A stretch of DNA of 64,000 bases, taken from contig NZ_CYGX02000034.1 of the NCBI RefSeq assembly GCF_900019265.1, forward strand, positions 62,001 through 126,000, written 5' to 3'. The notes beneath the pieces are model-generated. The model was not told where the DNA came from. It searched no databases and worked only from the letters and a program-made list of their open reading frames with translations. Every line of letters starts with the position of its first letter. The first letter of the stretch is position 1. Shown here in pieces: positions 16,838 to 25,979 of the stretch. The stretch comes from Paraburkholderia ribeironis. Its GTDB lineage: Bacteria > Pseudomonadota > Gammaproteobacteria > Burkholderiales > Burkholderiaceae. The position numbers and the translations under genes are program-made.

Positions 16838-17515
16838 TCATTCTCCGACCAGAAAAATCCGCCCGACGGGCCGCGCCAACGAACCGGCGCCAATGCTCAC
16901 TTCGAGCCCCGTCACCGAGCGCGGCAGCGGTGCACTGCCGAGCTGCGGCACCTTCAGATTGTTGTCGGCCTCGGTGATCGCGCTCTGCACGTCGTTCATC
17001 TGCGTGGTCCAGCCGATTTTCGGCACATAGAGCCGCGCGGAGATCGAACTCACGCCAGCCATCAACGGCACGGCGTTCCAGCCTTCGCCTTCGCTGCCGC
17101 GCAGCGCCCGCCGCAATTGGCCGACATTGCTCAGTGGCGGCGACGCGTAGCGAATCACGCGTCCATTCGACACCTGGTAGCGCACCACCTGCAGACGCGG
17201 CGCCGTCCCGGGCAAGGACATACGCCGCACGATCTGCAGCGTGGCGCCGGACACCGAAATCGCCGCCTGCCCGGACTCGTCGTCCGACGCCGCCTGGCGC
17301 GCGTCGATCCGCATCTGGTCGAACAACTGCGCAAAGACGCGTTCGTCTTCCATCGCGTTCGTGATGGTCGTGCGGCCGCGAATGATCTGGTCGAGCCCGC
17401 GCCACGACAGCACGGCGATCACCGCCAGGATCGCAATCGCGACCAGCAGTTCGATCAGCGTGAAGCCACGCGCGCCCGACCGGCGGCGGCGCTCACAGCG
17501 AGCGGTTGTTTTCAT
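16838..17515 (-). CDS. gspJ: Type II secretion minor pseudopilin GspJ
   Basis: GspJ, 225 residues. The prepilin peptidase site GFTLIELLVAIAIL follows a basic leader of 16 residues. It belongs to the GspI-J-K tip complex. The start ATG 17515 lies inside the end of gspI, a 23-bp overlap suggesting coupled translation. Confidence 0.92.
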   Translation of the reverse strand: MKTTARCERRRRSGARGFTLIELLVAIAILAVIAVLSWRGLDQIIRGRTTITNAMEDERVFAQLFDQMRIDARQAASDDESGQAAISVSGATLQIVRRMSLPGTAPRLQVVRYQVSNGRVIRYASPPLSNVGQLRRALRGSEGEGWNAVPLMAGVSSISARLYVPKIGWTTQMNDVQSAITEADNNLKVPQLGSAPLPRSVTGLEVSIGAGSLARPVGRIFLVGE

Positions 17516-17909
17516 TGGCGACCACCGTGACCATCTGAGCGAGATTGCCGGAACGCCCAGGCATCGTCACCATCACTTCTACACGACGAAACACCGGGTT
17601 CGGCGTCGCCGTCACATGCTCGGTACAGATCAGCTGCAAGTTGCCCTGCGAGCAATCGAAACTCGTCTCGCCGACGTTCGGCCACGCATGCGTCAGACGC
17701 AATTGCGCGAGCGCGTTGTCCGCGCTCCAGCCCGCCAGCAGGCGGCGGTGCAAATCGGCTTCGCCGCTCGCGAGGCTGCCGACCGCGCGCAGCGATGCAG
17801 CCAACGCGACCGCGATGATCGCGAGCGCCACCAGCACCTCGATCATCGTGAATCCGCGCTGCGCGCGCTGGCCCGTCTTGCGAGCCATCCTGCCACTGCA
17901 ACGAAGCAT
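17493..17909 (-). CDS. gspI: Type II secretion minor pseudopilin GspI
   Basis: GspI, 138 residues, with the prepilin site GFTMIEVLVALAI. ATG 17909 is chosen because GAGGTG lies 7 bases upstream and the gspH stop is 1 bp away. ATG 17933 would overlap gspH, and ATG 17888 lacks a ribosome site. Confidence 0.9.
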   Translation of the reverse strand: MLRCSGRMARKTGQRAQRGFTMIEVLVALAIIAVALAASLRAVGSLASGEADLHRRLLAGWSADNALAQLRLTHAWPNVGETSFDCSQGNLQLICTEHVTATPNPVFRRVEVMVTMPGRSGNLAQMVTVVANENNRSL

Positions 17910-17910
17910 C

Positions 17911-18477
17911 TCAGTGCACCTCGTAGCGGCCATTGCCGGTGCCGACGATCGTCGCGCGCCCCGCCGCCGAAAACAGCGTGATCTGCACCGGCACGTCGAT
18001 CGCTTCGGTGCCGAAAACGATGCGGCTGGGTTGCGAATCCGAACCCGGATAGCTGATCGTCACGCCCGTCACGCCGCCTTCCCAGCGACGCGGCCCGAGC
18101 AGGTCGTCACGCAGCGGACGCCAGCCGTCTTCGGTATGCTGGTCGAAACGAAAGCCGCCTTCGATCGGTTGCCACGCAATCGGCCTTGCGCGCACCTGCG
18201 CTTCATCGCCGGCCGATTCGAACAGCAGCGCGAGACGCTGCGCTTCCTCGTTCAGATCGGTGCGCGGATTACGCGTCATCGTCAGCGCGGTCAGCGACAC
18301 CAGCAAGCCGGCGATCACCAGCACCACCATCATTTCGAGCAACGTGAAGCCCGCGGCGCGGCGCGGGCCGCCGCGCCTGAGCAACACACCCGGGCGAGGC
18401 GCGCCCGCACGCGCCTCGCGCGGCGACGAGGCCGGGTACAGAGTGCCCACACAGGACTTGCAAGCGGACATACGCAT
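17911..18477 (-). CDS. gspH: Type II secretion minor pseudopilin GspH
   Basis: GspH, 188 residues from ATG 18477. The site GFTLLEMMVVLVIAGLL begins at about residue 43, so the leader is unusually long for a pseudopilin, Arg/Pro-rich with two Cys. An internal start nearer the site is possible; no ATG lies between residue 3 and the motif. The mature domain is normal length. It starts 130 bp after gspG. Confidence 0.85.
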   Translation of the reverse strand: MRMSACKSCVGTLYPASSPREARAGAPRPGVLLRRGGPRRAAGFTLLEMMVVLVIAGLLVSLTALTMTRNPRTDLNEEAQRLALLFESAGDEAQVRARPIAWQPIEGGFRFDQHTEDGWRPLRDDLLGPRRWEGGVTGVTISYPGSDSQPSRIVFGTEAIDVPVQITLFSAAGRATIVGTGNGRYEVH

Positions 18478-18608
18478 AGTGCCGGCCACCAACGATCAAC
18501 GGGAAATCAAACAACGGTGCATCGACAGAATACGCGCGTGGCGTCCGACAGCAGGGCAGACGCGGAGGCGATTGCGCGCATGAAAATCAACAACGGTTCG
18601 CCGACCGT

Positions 18609-19073
18609 CTATTGCCAGGAGCCGATATCGGCATCGTTGCCTTCGCCACCCGCCTTGCCGTCCGCGCCGTAACTGAATACGTCGATCTCGCCATGCACGC
18701 CCGGATTCAGATACTGGTAGCCATTGCCCCACGGGTCGTTCGGCAGGCGCTCGAGGTAGCCGCCGTCCTTCCAGTTGTTCGGCACCGGGTCGGTGCTCGG
18801 CTTTTCGATCAGCGAGCGCAGACCTTGCTCCTGGGTCGGGTAGCGACCGTTGTCGAGCCGGTAGAGCTTGAGCGCCTGCATCACCGTGCCGATGTCCTGC
18901 CGCGCGGCAACGCGGCGTGCTTCATCGGGACGACTCATGATCTTCGGCACGATCAGCGCGGCCAGAATGCCGAGAATCGCGATCACGACCATGATTTCGA
19001 TCAGCGTAAAACCACGTTGACGACGGCTGCGCGAACCCGCGATATCAGTGCGGCGAGTGGTCGACAGTTGCAT
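18609..19073 (-). CDS. gspG: Type II secretion major pseudopilin GspG
   Basis: GspG, 154 residues, the main pseudopilus subunit. Prepilin site RG-FTLIEIMVVIAILGILA; the C-terminal half shows YRLDNGRYPTQEQGL, LPNDPWGNGYQY and FSYGADGKAGGEGNDADI, the calcium-site loop. AGAGG lies upstream of ATG 19073. First gene of the minus-strand gspG-N block and divergent from gspC. Confidence 0.95.
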   Translation of the reverse strand: MQLSTTRRTDIAGSRSRRQRGFTLIEIMVVIAILGILAALIVPKIMSRPDEARRVAARQDIGTVMQALKLYRLDNGRYPTQEQGLRSLIEKPSTDPVPNNWKDGGYLERLPNDPWGNGYQYLNPGVHGEIDVFSYGADGKAGGEGNDADIGSWQ

Positions 19074-19232
19074 AGCTTGCTACCTCTTTTCAGGTGAATT
19101 TTTCGACTGGGGGCGGGTTCGCTTATCAGCGTCAGGCCGCCATTGAACACGCCCGGCCGGTCATTTTAATGTCATGGTGTGGAAGGGTTTCAACCTGACG
19201 CAATATTCACAATAATCCGTACAATGATGCGC

Positions 19233-19646
19233 ATGAACGCCATCCAAATCCGTCTTCTGTCGCTTGCGCTGTTCGCCGTGTTCTGCGCGACGCTGACCTA
19301 CTGGGTCATCACGCTCACCACGATGTCCGGTGCACCGTTACCCGCTGCCGCCGCGCACGCGCAGCCCTCGACCGACCAGGCCGCCGCGCTGTTCGGCGGC
19401 CAGCTCACGCGCAATGCCAACCAGGATGTGCATCTGTTCGGCATTCTCGCTTTACGCGAAGGCGCGGCGGCCATCGTCAGCGTCGGCGGTGAGCCACCGC
19501 ATGCGGTATCGATCGGCAGCACGCTGATGCAAGGCGCCAAACTCTCCGAAGTCCGCGCCCGCTCGATCATCATCGATCGCAATGGCGCGCACTCCGAAGT
19601 CTTCCTGCCCGCCAATGCGGGCGGTCCCACGATCTACGTGCGCTGA
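19233..19646 (+). CDS. gspC: Type II secretion protein GspC, short form, divergent
   Basis: GspC homology-region protein of about 137 residues: a membrane helix at residues 8-28 then FGGQLTRNANQDVHLFGILALREG, the HR domain that contacts the GspD secretin. There is no PDZ or coiled-coil domain after it, so it is a short form. It is transcribed opposite to all other gsp genes, between the GHIJKLMN and DEF blocks. ATG 19233 is preferred; 19224 is in frame 3 codons earlier and neither has a clear ribosome site. Confidence 0.85.
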   Translation: MNAIQIRLLSLALFAVFCATLTYWVITLTTMSGAPLPAAAAHAQPSTDQAAALFGGQLTRNANQDVHLFGILALREGAAAIVSVGGEPPHAVSIGSTLMQGAKLSEVRARSIIIDRNGAHSEVFLPANAGGPTIYVR

Positions 19647-19737
19647 GGCGGCAAGCGCACGGCTCGTGCGGCTGTCGTCGTCAGGACGCTCATGCCGCCT
19701 GCGGCACCCGCGCCGCGCAATCCAGCCTCCGTGCGCT

Positions 19738-20955
19738 TTACTGCACGAGGTTGTTCAACTCGATGATCGGCAGCATCACGGCCAGCACGATCACCAGCAC
19801 CACGCCCCCCATCGCCAGAATCAGCAACGGCTCCAGCAGGCTCGTCAGGAACATCGTGCGGCGCTCCAGTTCGCGCGCTTCGCCGTCGGCCGCGCGGTCG
19901 AGCATGGTCGTCACGTCGCCGGTCGCTTCGCCCGAACGGATCAGGTGCACCAGCACCGGCGGGAACGTCTTCGTATTGCCGAGCGCGCGTGACAGCGACG
20001 TGCCTTCGCGCACGCGCACAATCGCGTCGTCGATGTTCTCGCGCATCGCGGTATTGCTGAGCGTTTCGGCGGCGGCCTGCAGCGCGCGCAGAATCGGCAC
20101 GCCCGCGGCGGTCAGAATGCCGAGCGTGCTGGCAAAGCGCACCGTGTTGTAGCCGCGCACGAGTTTGCCGATGAGCAGCGCGGTCAGCAGCCACCGGTCG
20201 AACGCGAGGCGCGGGCCGGGCTGCTTCAGAACGGAGCGCACCAGATACACCAGCGCGAATACACCGATCAGCATCGCCCACCACCAGTTCCGCACGAAGC
20301 CGGACAGCGCCATCATCACGACGGTGAGGAAGGGGAGTTGCTGCTTGGTGCTGGCGAACACGTTCACCACTTGCGGCACCACGTAACTCAACAGAAACGT
20401 GACGATGCCAAACGCGATGATCGTCACGATGGTCGGATACGTGAACGCGAGCACGATCTTCTGCTTGAGCGCATTGCGTTGCTCGATGTAGTCGGCGAGG
20501 CGCGACAGCACTAGACCGAGCTTGCCCGTGTGTTCACCGGCGGCGACGAGCGCCCGGTAAATCTCGGGGAAGTCTTTCGGATGCTGCGCCAGCGCGTTGG
20601 CGAGCGAATGACCGCCGAGCACTTCGGCGCGAATCGACGCCATCAGTTCACGGATGTAGTCGCGTTCCGATTGTTCGGTGAGCACCGCGAGCGCTTCGTC
20701 GAGCGGCAAGCCGGCGATCAGCAGACTGGCCAGCTGGCGCGTCAGGATCGCCTGTTCGCGCTGTGACAGCCGCCGCCCGAGCGACAAGCGTTGATTGCGC
20801 TCGCCGCGCGTGCGCGACGCCGCCGGCTCCACGACGAGCGGCGTGAGTCCCTGCGAGCGCAGATTGGTGCGGGCGCCGCGAGCGCTGTCGGCATCGAGCA
20901 CGCCCTTTTGCGGCTTGCCCGCCGCGTCGATCGCTTCGAAACGAAATGCCGGCAT
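19738..20955 (-). CDS. gspF: Type II secretion inner-membrane protein GspF
   Basis: GspF, 405 residues, the polytopic platform protein. It shows two GspF repeats, each with a helical bundle (LTRQLASLLIAGLPLDEAL and FASTLGILTAAGVPILRAL) and membrane helices near residues 170-190, 220-240 and 375-395. It follows gspE with a 4-bp gap and ends convergent with gspC. Confidence 0.93.
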   Translation of the reverse strand: MPAFRFEAIDAAGKPQKGVLDADSARGARTNLRSQGLTPLVVEPAASRTRGERNQRLSLGRRLSQREQAILTRQLASLLIAGLPLDEALAVLTEQSERDYIRELMASIRAEVLGGHSLANALAQHPKDFPEIYRALVAAGEHTGKLGLVLSRLADYIEQRNALKQKIVLAFTYPTIVTIIAFGIVTFLLSYVVPQVVNVFASTKQQLPFLTVVMMALSGFVRNWWWAMLIGVFALVYLVRSVLKQPGPRLAFDRWLLTALLIGKLVRGYNTVRFASTLGILTAAGVPILRALQAAAETLSNTAMRENIDDAIVRVREGTSLSRALGNTKTFPPVLVHLIRSGEATGDVTTMLDRAADGEARELERRTMFLTSLLEPLLILAMGGVVLVIVLAVMLPIIELNNLVQ

Positions 20956-20959
20956 GCGC

Positions 20960-22477
20960 TTATGCTCCGCCCGTCACGCGAATCACTTCTTCGAGCGAGG
21001 TGAGTCCGGACGCGAGCCAGCGGTCCGCATCCTCGCGTAGCGTGCGCATGCCTTGCTCGCGGCCGGCCGAGAGAATTTCGGCATCGGCCGCATTGCGGTG
21101 GACCAGCGTGCGGATCGCGTCGTCGATCAGCAGCAGCTCGTACACGCCGCGGCGTCCGGCATAGCCGGACTGCCCGCAGCGATCGCAGCCGACCGGATGC
21201 CAGCGCGCGCTGCCGTCTTCTTCCACGCGCTCGTCGCGGCACATCGGGCACAGCCGCCGCACGAGCCGCTGCGCCAGCACGCCGAGCAGCGACGACGCCA
21301 GCAGATAGGGCTCGACGCCCATGTCGGTCAGACGCGTGACCGCGGAGGCCGCGTCGTTGGTATGCAGCGTCGCCAGCACGAGGTGCCCGGTGAGCGATGC
21401 CTGCACCGCGATCTGCGCGGTTTCGAGGTCGCGGATTTCACCGATCATGATGATGTCCGGGTCCTGCCGCAGAATCGAGCGCAATGCGCGTGCGAAGGTC
21501 ATGCCGATCCGTTCGTTGACCTGCGTCTGGCCGATGCCGGAGAGGTCGTATTCGATCGGGTCTTCAACCGTCATGATGTTGGTGGTCGCGGTTTCGAGTC
21601 GCGACATCGCCGCATACAGCGTGGTCGTCTTGCCGGAGCCGGTCGGGCCGGTCACGAGTACGATGCCGTGCGGTTTGCCGATCAGCGTGTCGAATTTGCG
21701 CAGCGTATCCGGCCCCATGCCGAGCGCTTCGAGATTCAGACGCGATGCGTCCTTTTCCAGCAGACGCAGCACCGCGCGTTCGCCGTGACCGGTCGGCAGC
21801 GTCGACACGCGCACGTCGACCGGACGGCCGCCGACGCGCAACGTGATACGACCGTCCTGGGGCAGACGCTTTTCGGCGATATCGAGCTGTGCCATGATCT
21901 TGATCCGCGAAATCAGCGCGCCGTGCAAGGCCTTCTTGGGCCGCACGACGTCGCGCAGCGTGCCGTCGACCCGAAAACGCACCACCGACGCATTCTCGAA
22001 CGGCTCGATATGAATATCCGACGCCTGCTCGCGCGCCGCTTGCGTGAGCAGCGCGTTGATCATGCGGATGATCGGTGCGTCGTCTTCGGACTCGAGCAGA
22101 TCCTCGACCTCGGGGATGTCCTGCATCAGACGCGACAGATCGACTTCGCCTTCCACTTCACCGACCACTTGCGCGGCGCTGCCGTCCTGGCGCGCATACG
22201 CCTGATTGATGGCCTGCGTGAGTTCGTCGGCGGGCAGCCGCACCACCGACACCGCGCCGAAGTTGCGCGCGACTTCGGCGAGAGCGGCTTCGCTAGTGCG
22301 TTCGCTGATCCACACTTCGAGGCTGTCGGCATGCTGGTGTGCCACCAGGATCTGGCCGCCGCGCGCAAAGCCGTACGGCACGAGTCGCGCCGCGAGCGGT
22401 GAGGGCGCGATGCGCTCGCCGGTGGCGGAATCGCCGACCTGAGCGGGATGCGCTACTTGCGCGGGCGCCTGCGTCAC
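20960..22477 (-). CDS. gspE: Type II secretion assembly ATPase GspE
   Basis: GspE, 505 residues, the hexameric ATPase that drives pseudopilus growth. Walker A is GPTGSGKTTTLYA, the Walker B/secretion signature is DPDIIMIGEIRDLETA, and a zinc module CPMC...CDRC is near residue 440. The N-terminal domain binds GspL. Overlaps the gspD stop by 4 bp, so D-E-F form one operon. Confidence 0.95.
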   Translation of the reverse strand: MTQAPAQVAHPAQVGDSATGERIAPSPLAARLVPYGFARGGQILVAHQHADSLEVWISERTSEAALAEVARNFGAVSVVRLPADELTQAINQAYARQDGSAAQVVGEVEGEVDLSRLMQDIPEVEDLLESEDDAPIIRMINALLTQAAREQASDIHIEPFENASVVRFRVDGTLRDVVRPKKALHGALISRIKIMAQLDIAEKRLPQDGRITLRVGGRPVDVRVSTLPTGHGERAVLRLLEKDASRLNLEALGMGPDTLRKFDTLIGKPHGIVLVTGPTGSGKTTTLYAAMSRLETATTNIMTVEDPIEYDLSGIGQTQVNERIGMTFARALRSILRQDPDIIMIGEIRDLETAQIAVQASLTGHLVLATLHTNDAASAVTRLTDMGVEPYLLASSLLGVLAQRLVRRLCPMCRDERVEEDGSARWHPVGCDRCGQSGYAGRRGVYELLLIDDAIRTLVHRNAADAEILSAGREQGMRTLREDADRWLASGLTSLEEVIRVTGGA

Positions 22478-24822
22478 GGATGCGCTCCCGGTGACACCGT
22501 GGTCGGTTCAGTGCCGCTTGCCGGATAGGCAGCGACGGCCGGCTGCGGCGCTGTCTGCAAGATGGGCTGCTGCGCCGGCTGCGGCACTTGTTGCGGCGCG
22601 GCTTGCGGCACTTGCTGCGGCGCCATCTGCTGACGACGCATCTGGTTCAGATCGAACAGGTTCAGCGCCGGCGAAGCGCCCTGGCTCGGGCCGAGTGGCA
22701 TCGGCGGAACCACCGGATCGTCTTTGTCCTTGATCAGGTTGTTGTCCGACCGGTACGCGCCCTGCACGCCCTGGATGTAGTCGTAACGGTTCGAGGTCAC
22801 GGCCTGCGCGGTATCGCGGTCGTTGACGATCACCGGACGCAGGAACACCATCAGGTTGGTCTTCTCGCGTGTCTTGTTTTCCGAACGGAACAGCTGGCCG
22901 ATCCAGGGGATGTCGCCCAGCAGCGGCACCTTGCTGTTGCTGACCTGATAGTTGTCCTGCATCAGGCCGCCCAGCACGATGATCTCGCCGTTATCGGCGA
23001 GCACGGTCGACTGGATCGAACGCTTGGTGAACTGCGGACCCGCCGGGTTGGTCGTCGCGTTGGTCGTGCCGTTCACGATCGCCGAATCTTCCGTGTACAG
23101 CTGCAGCTTGAGAATCCCGCCGTCGGTGATCTGCGGCTTGACGTGCAGCGTCAGGCCGACGTCGACACGATCGAACGTATTGAACGCCGCGCTCGTGGTG
23201 CCGCCCGTGAGGTTCGAGTACGAACCGGTCTGGATCGGCACATTGGTGCCGACGACGATCTTGGCTTCTTCGTTGTCGAGCGTAATCAGGTTAGGCGTGG
23301 ACAGCACGTTCGCGTCGGCGGTCTGCGATAGTGCCTGCAGCAGTGCACCGAGACCCTGCACGCCGAAAATGTTGTGAATCCACCCGACGTTGAGACCCTG
23401 CTGGAGACTCGACGCGCCGAGCGCCGTGGCAAGACCGCCGGTGGTCCCGGCCGCCGCGGCTGCCGCGGTCAGGTTGATGATGCTGTTGCCGCTGCCGGTG
23501 GCGAGATTGGTGCCGGCAAACACCGAATTGTTCGCGACTTGCCACTGAATGCCGAGGTTGGCGTTCGTGTTCGAGTTCAGCTCGACGATCAGCGCTTCGA
23601 TATAGACCTGCGCGCGACGCGCGTCGAGCTGATCGATCACCGCGCGCAGATTGCGATACACCGGCTCTGACGCCGTGATGATCAGCGAGTTGGTGGCGGC
23701 GTCCGCCTGGATCATGCCGCCAGGCTGATTCTCCTCGCCCTTGTCCTTTTCGCTGCCGAGCAGGCCGGCAGCACCCGAAGCGCCGGTCGAGCCCGCGGCG
23801 CCGCCGCCCATCGGCGACGACATCGAGCTGCTGTTGAGTCCACCCGACGGCAGCGGCGGGCTACCCGAAATGCCCGTTGAAGTGCCGCCCCCCGAATAGC
23901 TTCCGCCGGTCTGGTTGAACGAACTCGCTTCGCCCGAGGTGCCCGTCGAACCGCCTTCGCCGCCCTTGCCGAGCATCCCGCGCAAGGTCTTCGCGAGTTT
24001 GGTCGCTTCCGCATTGCGCAGCGGCACGACGTGCATGTTGCCAGGCATCGTGGTCGGCATGTCGAGCTGCTTCGCGAGTTCCTTCGCAGCGGCCAGACGT
24101 CCGCCGTTCGACGCGCGTATCAGCAGGGAATTGGTGCGCGGGTCAGCTGTGATCGACACCTTCAGCGTCGCGTCGGTGCTGCCGATCGCGCCCGGATCGA
24201 GCATCTTGGTCAGCTGGGTGGCGATGTCGATCGCGTTCGCGTTTTTCAGTTGCACGACCGACACCGACTGGCCTGCCGCGGTATCGACACCCGCGATAAT
24301 TTGCGCGATACGCCGCACGTTGTCGGCGTAATCGGTCACGACGATCGTATTGTTGGCCGGGTAGGCCGCAACGGTATTGTTCGGAGAGATCAGCGGACGC
24401 AGCACCGGCAGCAGATTGTTGGCCGATTCGTTCTTCAGCACGAACACCTGGGTGACCACCTGATCGCCACGCGCGACGGGCGCGTTGCCGACATAGGTCG
24501 GCACGCCTTGCAGCTTGGCGTCGGCTTCTGGCACGACTTTCAGCACACCGTGGTCCTGCACCAGCGCGAAACCCTGCATGCGCAGCGCGGATTGCAGGGT
24601 CTTGAGCGCCTGGTCCTCGGGCACCGCATTTTCCGACACGAGGTTCAACTGCCCCTTCACACGCGGGTCGACGATGATCGTTTTGCCGGTGGCCGCGCCG
24701 ATCGCCTTGGCGACCTGGTCGATGTCGGCGTTCACGAAGTTGAGGGTCACCTGAGCCTGTGCTGTCTGCGCGGTGATCAACCCAGCCACCAGCAGCGCCG
24801 TTGCAACGCGACGCAAAGCCAT
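22474..24822 (-). CDS. gspD: Type II secretion outer-membrane secretin GspD
   Basis: GspD, 782 residues, the outer-membrane channel. A signal peptide (ALLVAGLITAQTAQA) precedes N0 (LNFVNADIDQVAKAIG), repeated N1-N3 domains and the secretin domain (VPLLGDIPWIGQLFRS). The N3 domain carries a Gly/Ser-rich insert of roughly 70 residues at about residues 300-370. The C-terminus has a Gln/Pro repeat tail (QQVPQAAPQQVPQPAQQP). ATG 24822 is used because GAGAAG is 8 bases upstream; 24837 would add 5 residues. First gene of gspDEF. Confidence 0.94.
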   Translation of the reverse strand: MALRRVATALLVAGLITAQTAQAQVTLNFVNADIDQVAKAIGAATGKTIIVDPRVKGQLNLVSENAVPEDQALKTLQSALRMQGFALVQDHGVLKVVPEADAKLQGVPTYVGNAPVARGDQVVTQVFVLKNESANNLLPVLRPLISPNNTVAAYPANNTIVVTDYADNVRRIAQIIAGVDTAAGQSVSVVQLKNANAIDIATQLTKMLDPGAIGSTDATLKVSITADPRTNSLLIRASNGGRLAAAKELAKQLDMPTTMPGNMHVVPLRNAEATKLAKTLRGMLGKGGEGGSTGTSGEASSFNQTGGSYSGGGTSTGISGSPPLPSGGLNSSSMSSPMGGGAAGSTGASGAAGLLGSEKDKGEENQPGGMIQADAATNSLIITASEPVYRNLRAVIDQLDARRAQVYIEALIVELNSNTNANLGIQWQVANNSVFAGTNLATGSGNSIINLTAAAAAAGTTGGLATALGASSLQQGLNVGWIHNIFGVQGLGALLQALSQTADANVLSTPNLITLDNEEAKIVVGTNVPIQTGSYSNLTGGTTSAAFNTFDRVDVGLTLHVKPQITDGGILKLQLYTEDSAIVNGTTNATTNPAGPQFTKRSIQSTVLADNGEIIVLGGLMQDNYQVSNSKVPLLGDIPWIGQLFRSENKTREKTNLMVFLRPVIVNDRDTAQAVTSNRYDYIQGVQGAYRSDNNLIKDKDDPVVPPMPLGPSQGASPALNLFDLNQMRRQQMAPQQVPQAAPQQVPQPAQQPILQTAPQPAVAAYPASGTEPTTVSPGAHP

Positions 24823-25339
24823 ACAATTTCTTCTCATGAAATGTGATATCGATGCCGACAGCTGCTGCTGCCGACGGTCATGCAGTGCGGACACGAAAGC
24901 AGGCCGCCGCCCTGTCGGTCTGCGGGCCAGCCTTCGAGGCGGACCTCACCCAAGGTACCAGCTACCCAATGTCCGAAAAAAAATGAACAGTAACAGTTTT
25001 TCATGTCGGATTTGTCACAAATCAGACGACTGCGTGCAATTCTTCTAAAAGATCAAGGGGTCGTCATTCAATTGAAAGCCGATGCAGTGTCGGCCGCGAG
25101 CCGGTCGAACGCATCGTTTTTCTGCCGGCTTATGTCTGTTAGCTAACTTGACGAGGGTCGACCTGCCGGTATGATACGAGCCGTTCGAGTCACCGGTCGC
25201 GTGTTTGCCGAGGCGGGTTTTCCCCGATGCGAGCCAAATGCCCGGCCGGCGTGCCCTGCCGGCTGTCGGGGGCTGAAGTATGGCTGAAGAAATTCCTTAC
25301 GAACTCTTACCCTTGCAATTTACTTAGTCGTCTTGACCG
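24823..25339. other. Intergenic region between gspD and the transglycosylase
   Basis: The divergent region of about 517 bp holds no gene I can support. It contains a perfect odd-length palindrome ATTTGTCACAAAT (25010-25022) on the gspD side, a run of eight A at 24976-24983, and on the other side the palindrome GTTAGCTAAC (25138-25147) abutting the promoter at 25148-25175. Confidence 0.6.
25148..25175 (+). promoter_or_regulatory. Sigma70-like promoter for the lytic transglycosylase gene
   Basis: TTGACG (25148-25153), 16-bp spacer, TATGAT (25170-25175). The perfect palindrome GTTAGCTAAC (25138-25147) directly precedes the -35 box and could be an operator. The 5' leader would be about 155 nt. 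Confidence 0.6.
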
Positions 25340-25786
25340 ATGAATCGTGTCTTCGTCACCGTCGCCGCAGGACTCGCCATGCTGGCAGCAGCAGGGTCCG
25401 CACGCGCCGATTGCTTTGACGAGGCGGCCAAATATCAAAAGGTCAACCCGCTGATTCTGCGCGCGATTGCATGGCAGGAATCGCATAACCGACCTGACGC
25501 GCAGCACAAGAACGCGAATGGTTCGACCGACTACGGCGTGATGCAGATCAATTCGGTCCATCTGCCCGTGCTCGCTCAATACGGCATCTCACAAGGCACG
25601 CTGATGGAGCCGTGCAAGAACGTCTATATCGCAGCATGGCATCTGCGCCGCCAGATGAACAAGTATGGCAATACGTGGCAGGCCGTCGGCGCGTACCATT
25701 CCGAAACGCCGGCGCTGCGTGATAAATATGCGCAGCAGATCGTCGCGATCCTGCGCAAGTGGAATCTGATGCCGGCTGCGCGCTGA
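25340..25786 (+). CDS. Periplasmic lytic transglycosylase (IagB/IpgF/SLT-like)
   Basis: Small lysozyme-like murein transglycosylase of 148 residues with a cleavable signal peptide (residues 1-23, ending SARA). The catalytic Glu47 lies in AWQESHNRP, followed by GVMQIN and AYHSETPA, the usual SLT order. Such short enzymes open peptidoglycan for secretion or pilus machines, and its place beside gspD suggests service to the type II secreton; that link is inference. Confidence 0.88.
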   Translation: MNRVFVTVAAGLAMLAAAGSARADCFDEAAKYQKVNPLILRAIAWQESHNRPDAQHKNANGSTDYGVMQINSVHLPVLAQYGISQGTLMEPCKNVYIAAWHLRRQMNKYGNTWQAVGAYHSETPALRDKYAQQIVAILRKWNLMPAAR

Positions 25787-25810
25787 GCGCACCGGTGCCC
25801 ACCTTCCGAT

Positions 25811-25840
25811 CCGGCCACACACTCGGCCGCCGGCCTTTTT
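25811..25840 (+). terminator. Possible weak terminator
   Basis: GGCC (25825-25828), GCC loop, GGCC (25832-25835), followed by T5. A longer CCGGC (25811-25815)/GCCGG (25829-25833) pairing is an alternative. Confidence 0.4.
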
Positions 25841-25979
25841 GATGCACAATGCGGCTTCGTGCTGCCGTAGCGGCACCGTCGTCACGGCAATCACGGCGCT
25901 CGCGAGAGCGATCCGGCCCCGGGCCCGATGCGCCGATACACCGATACGCCTTCCACTCCTCTTGCTTTTCCGTACTGCG

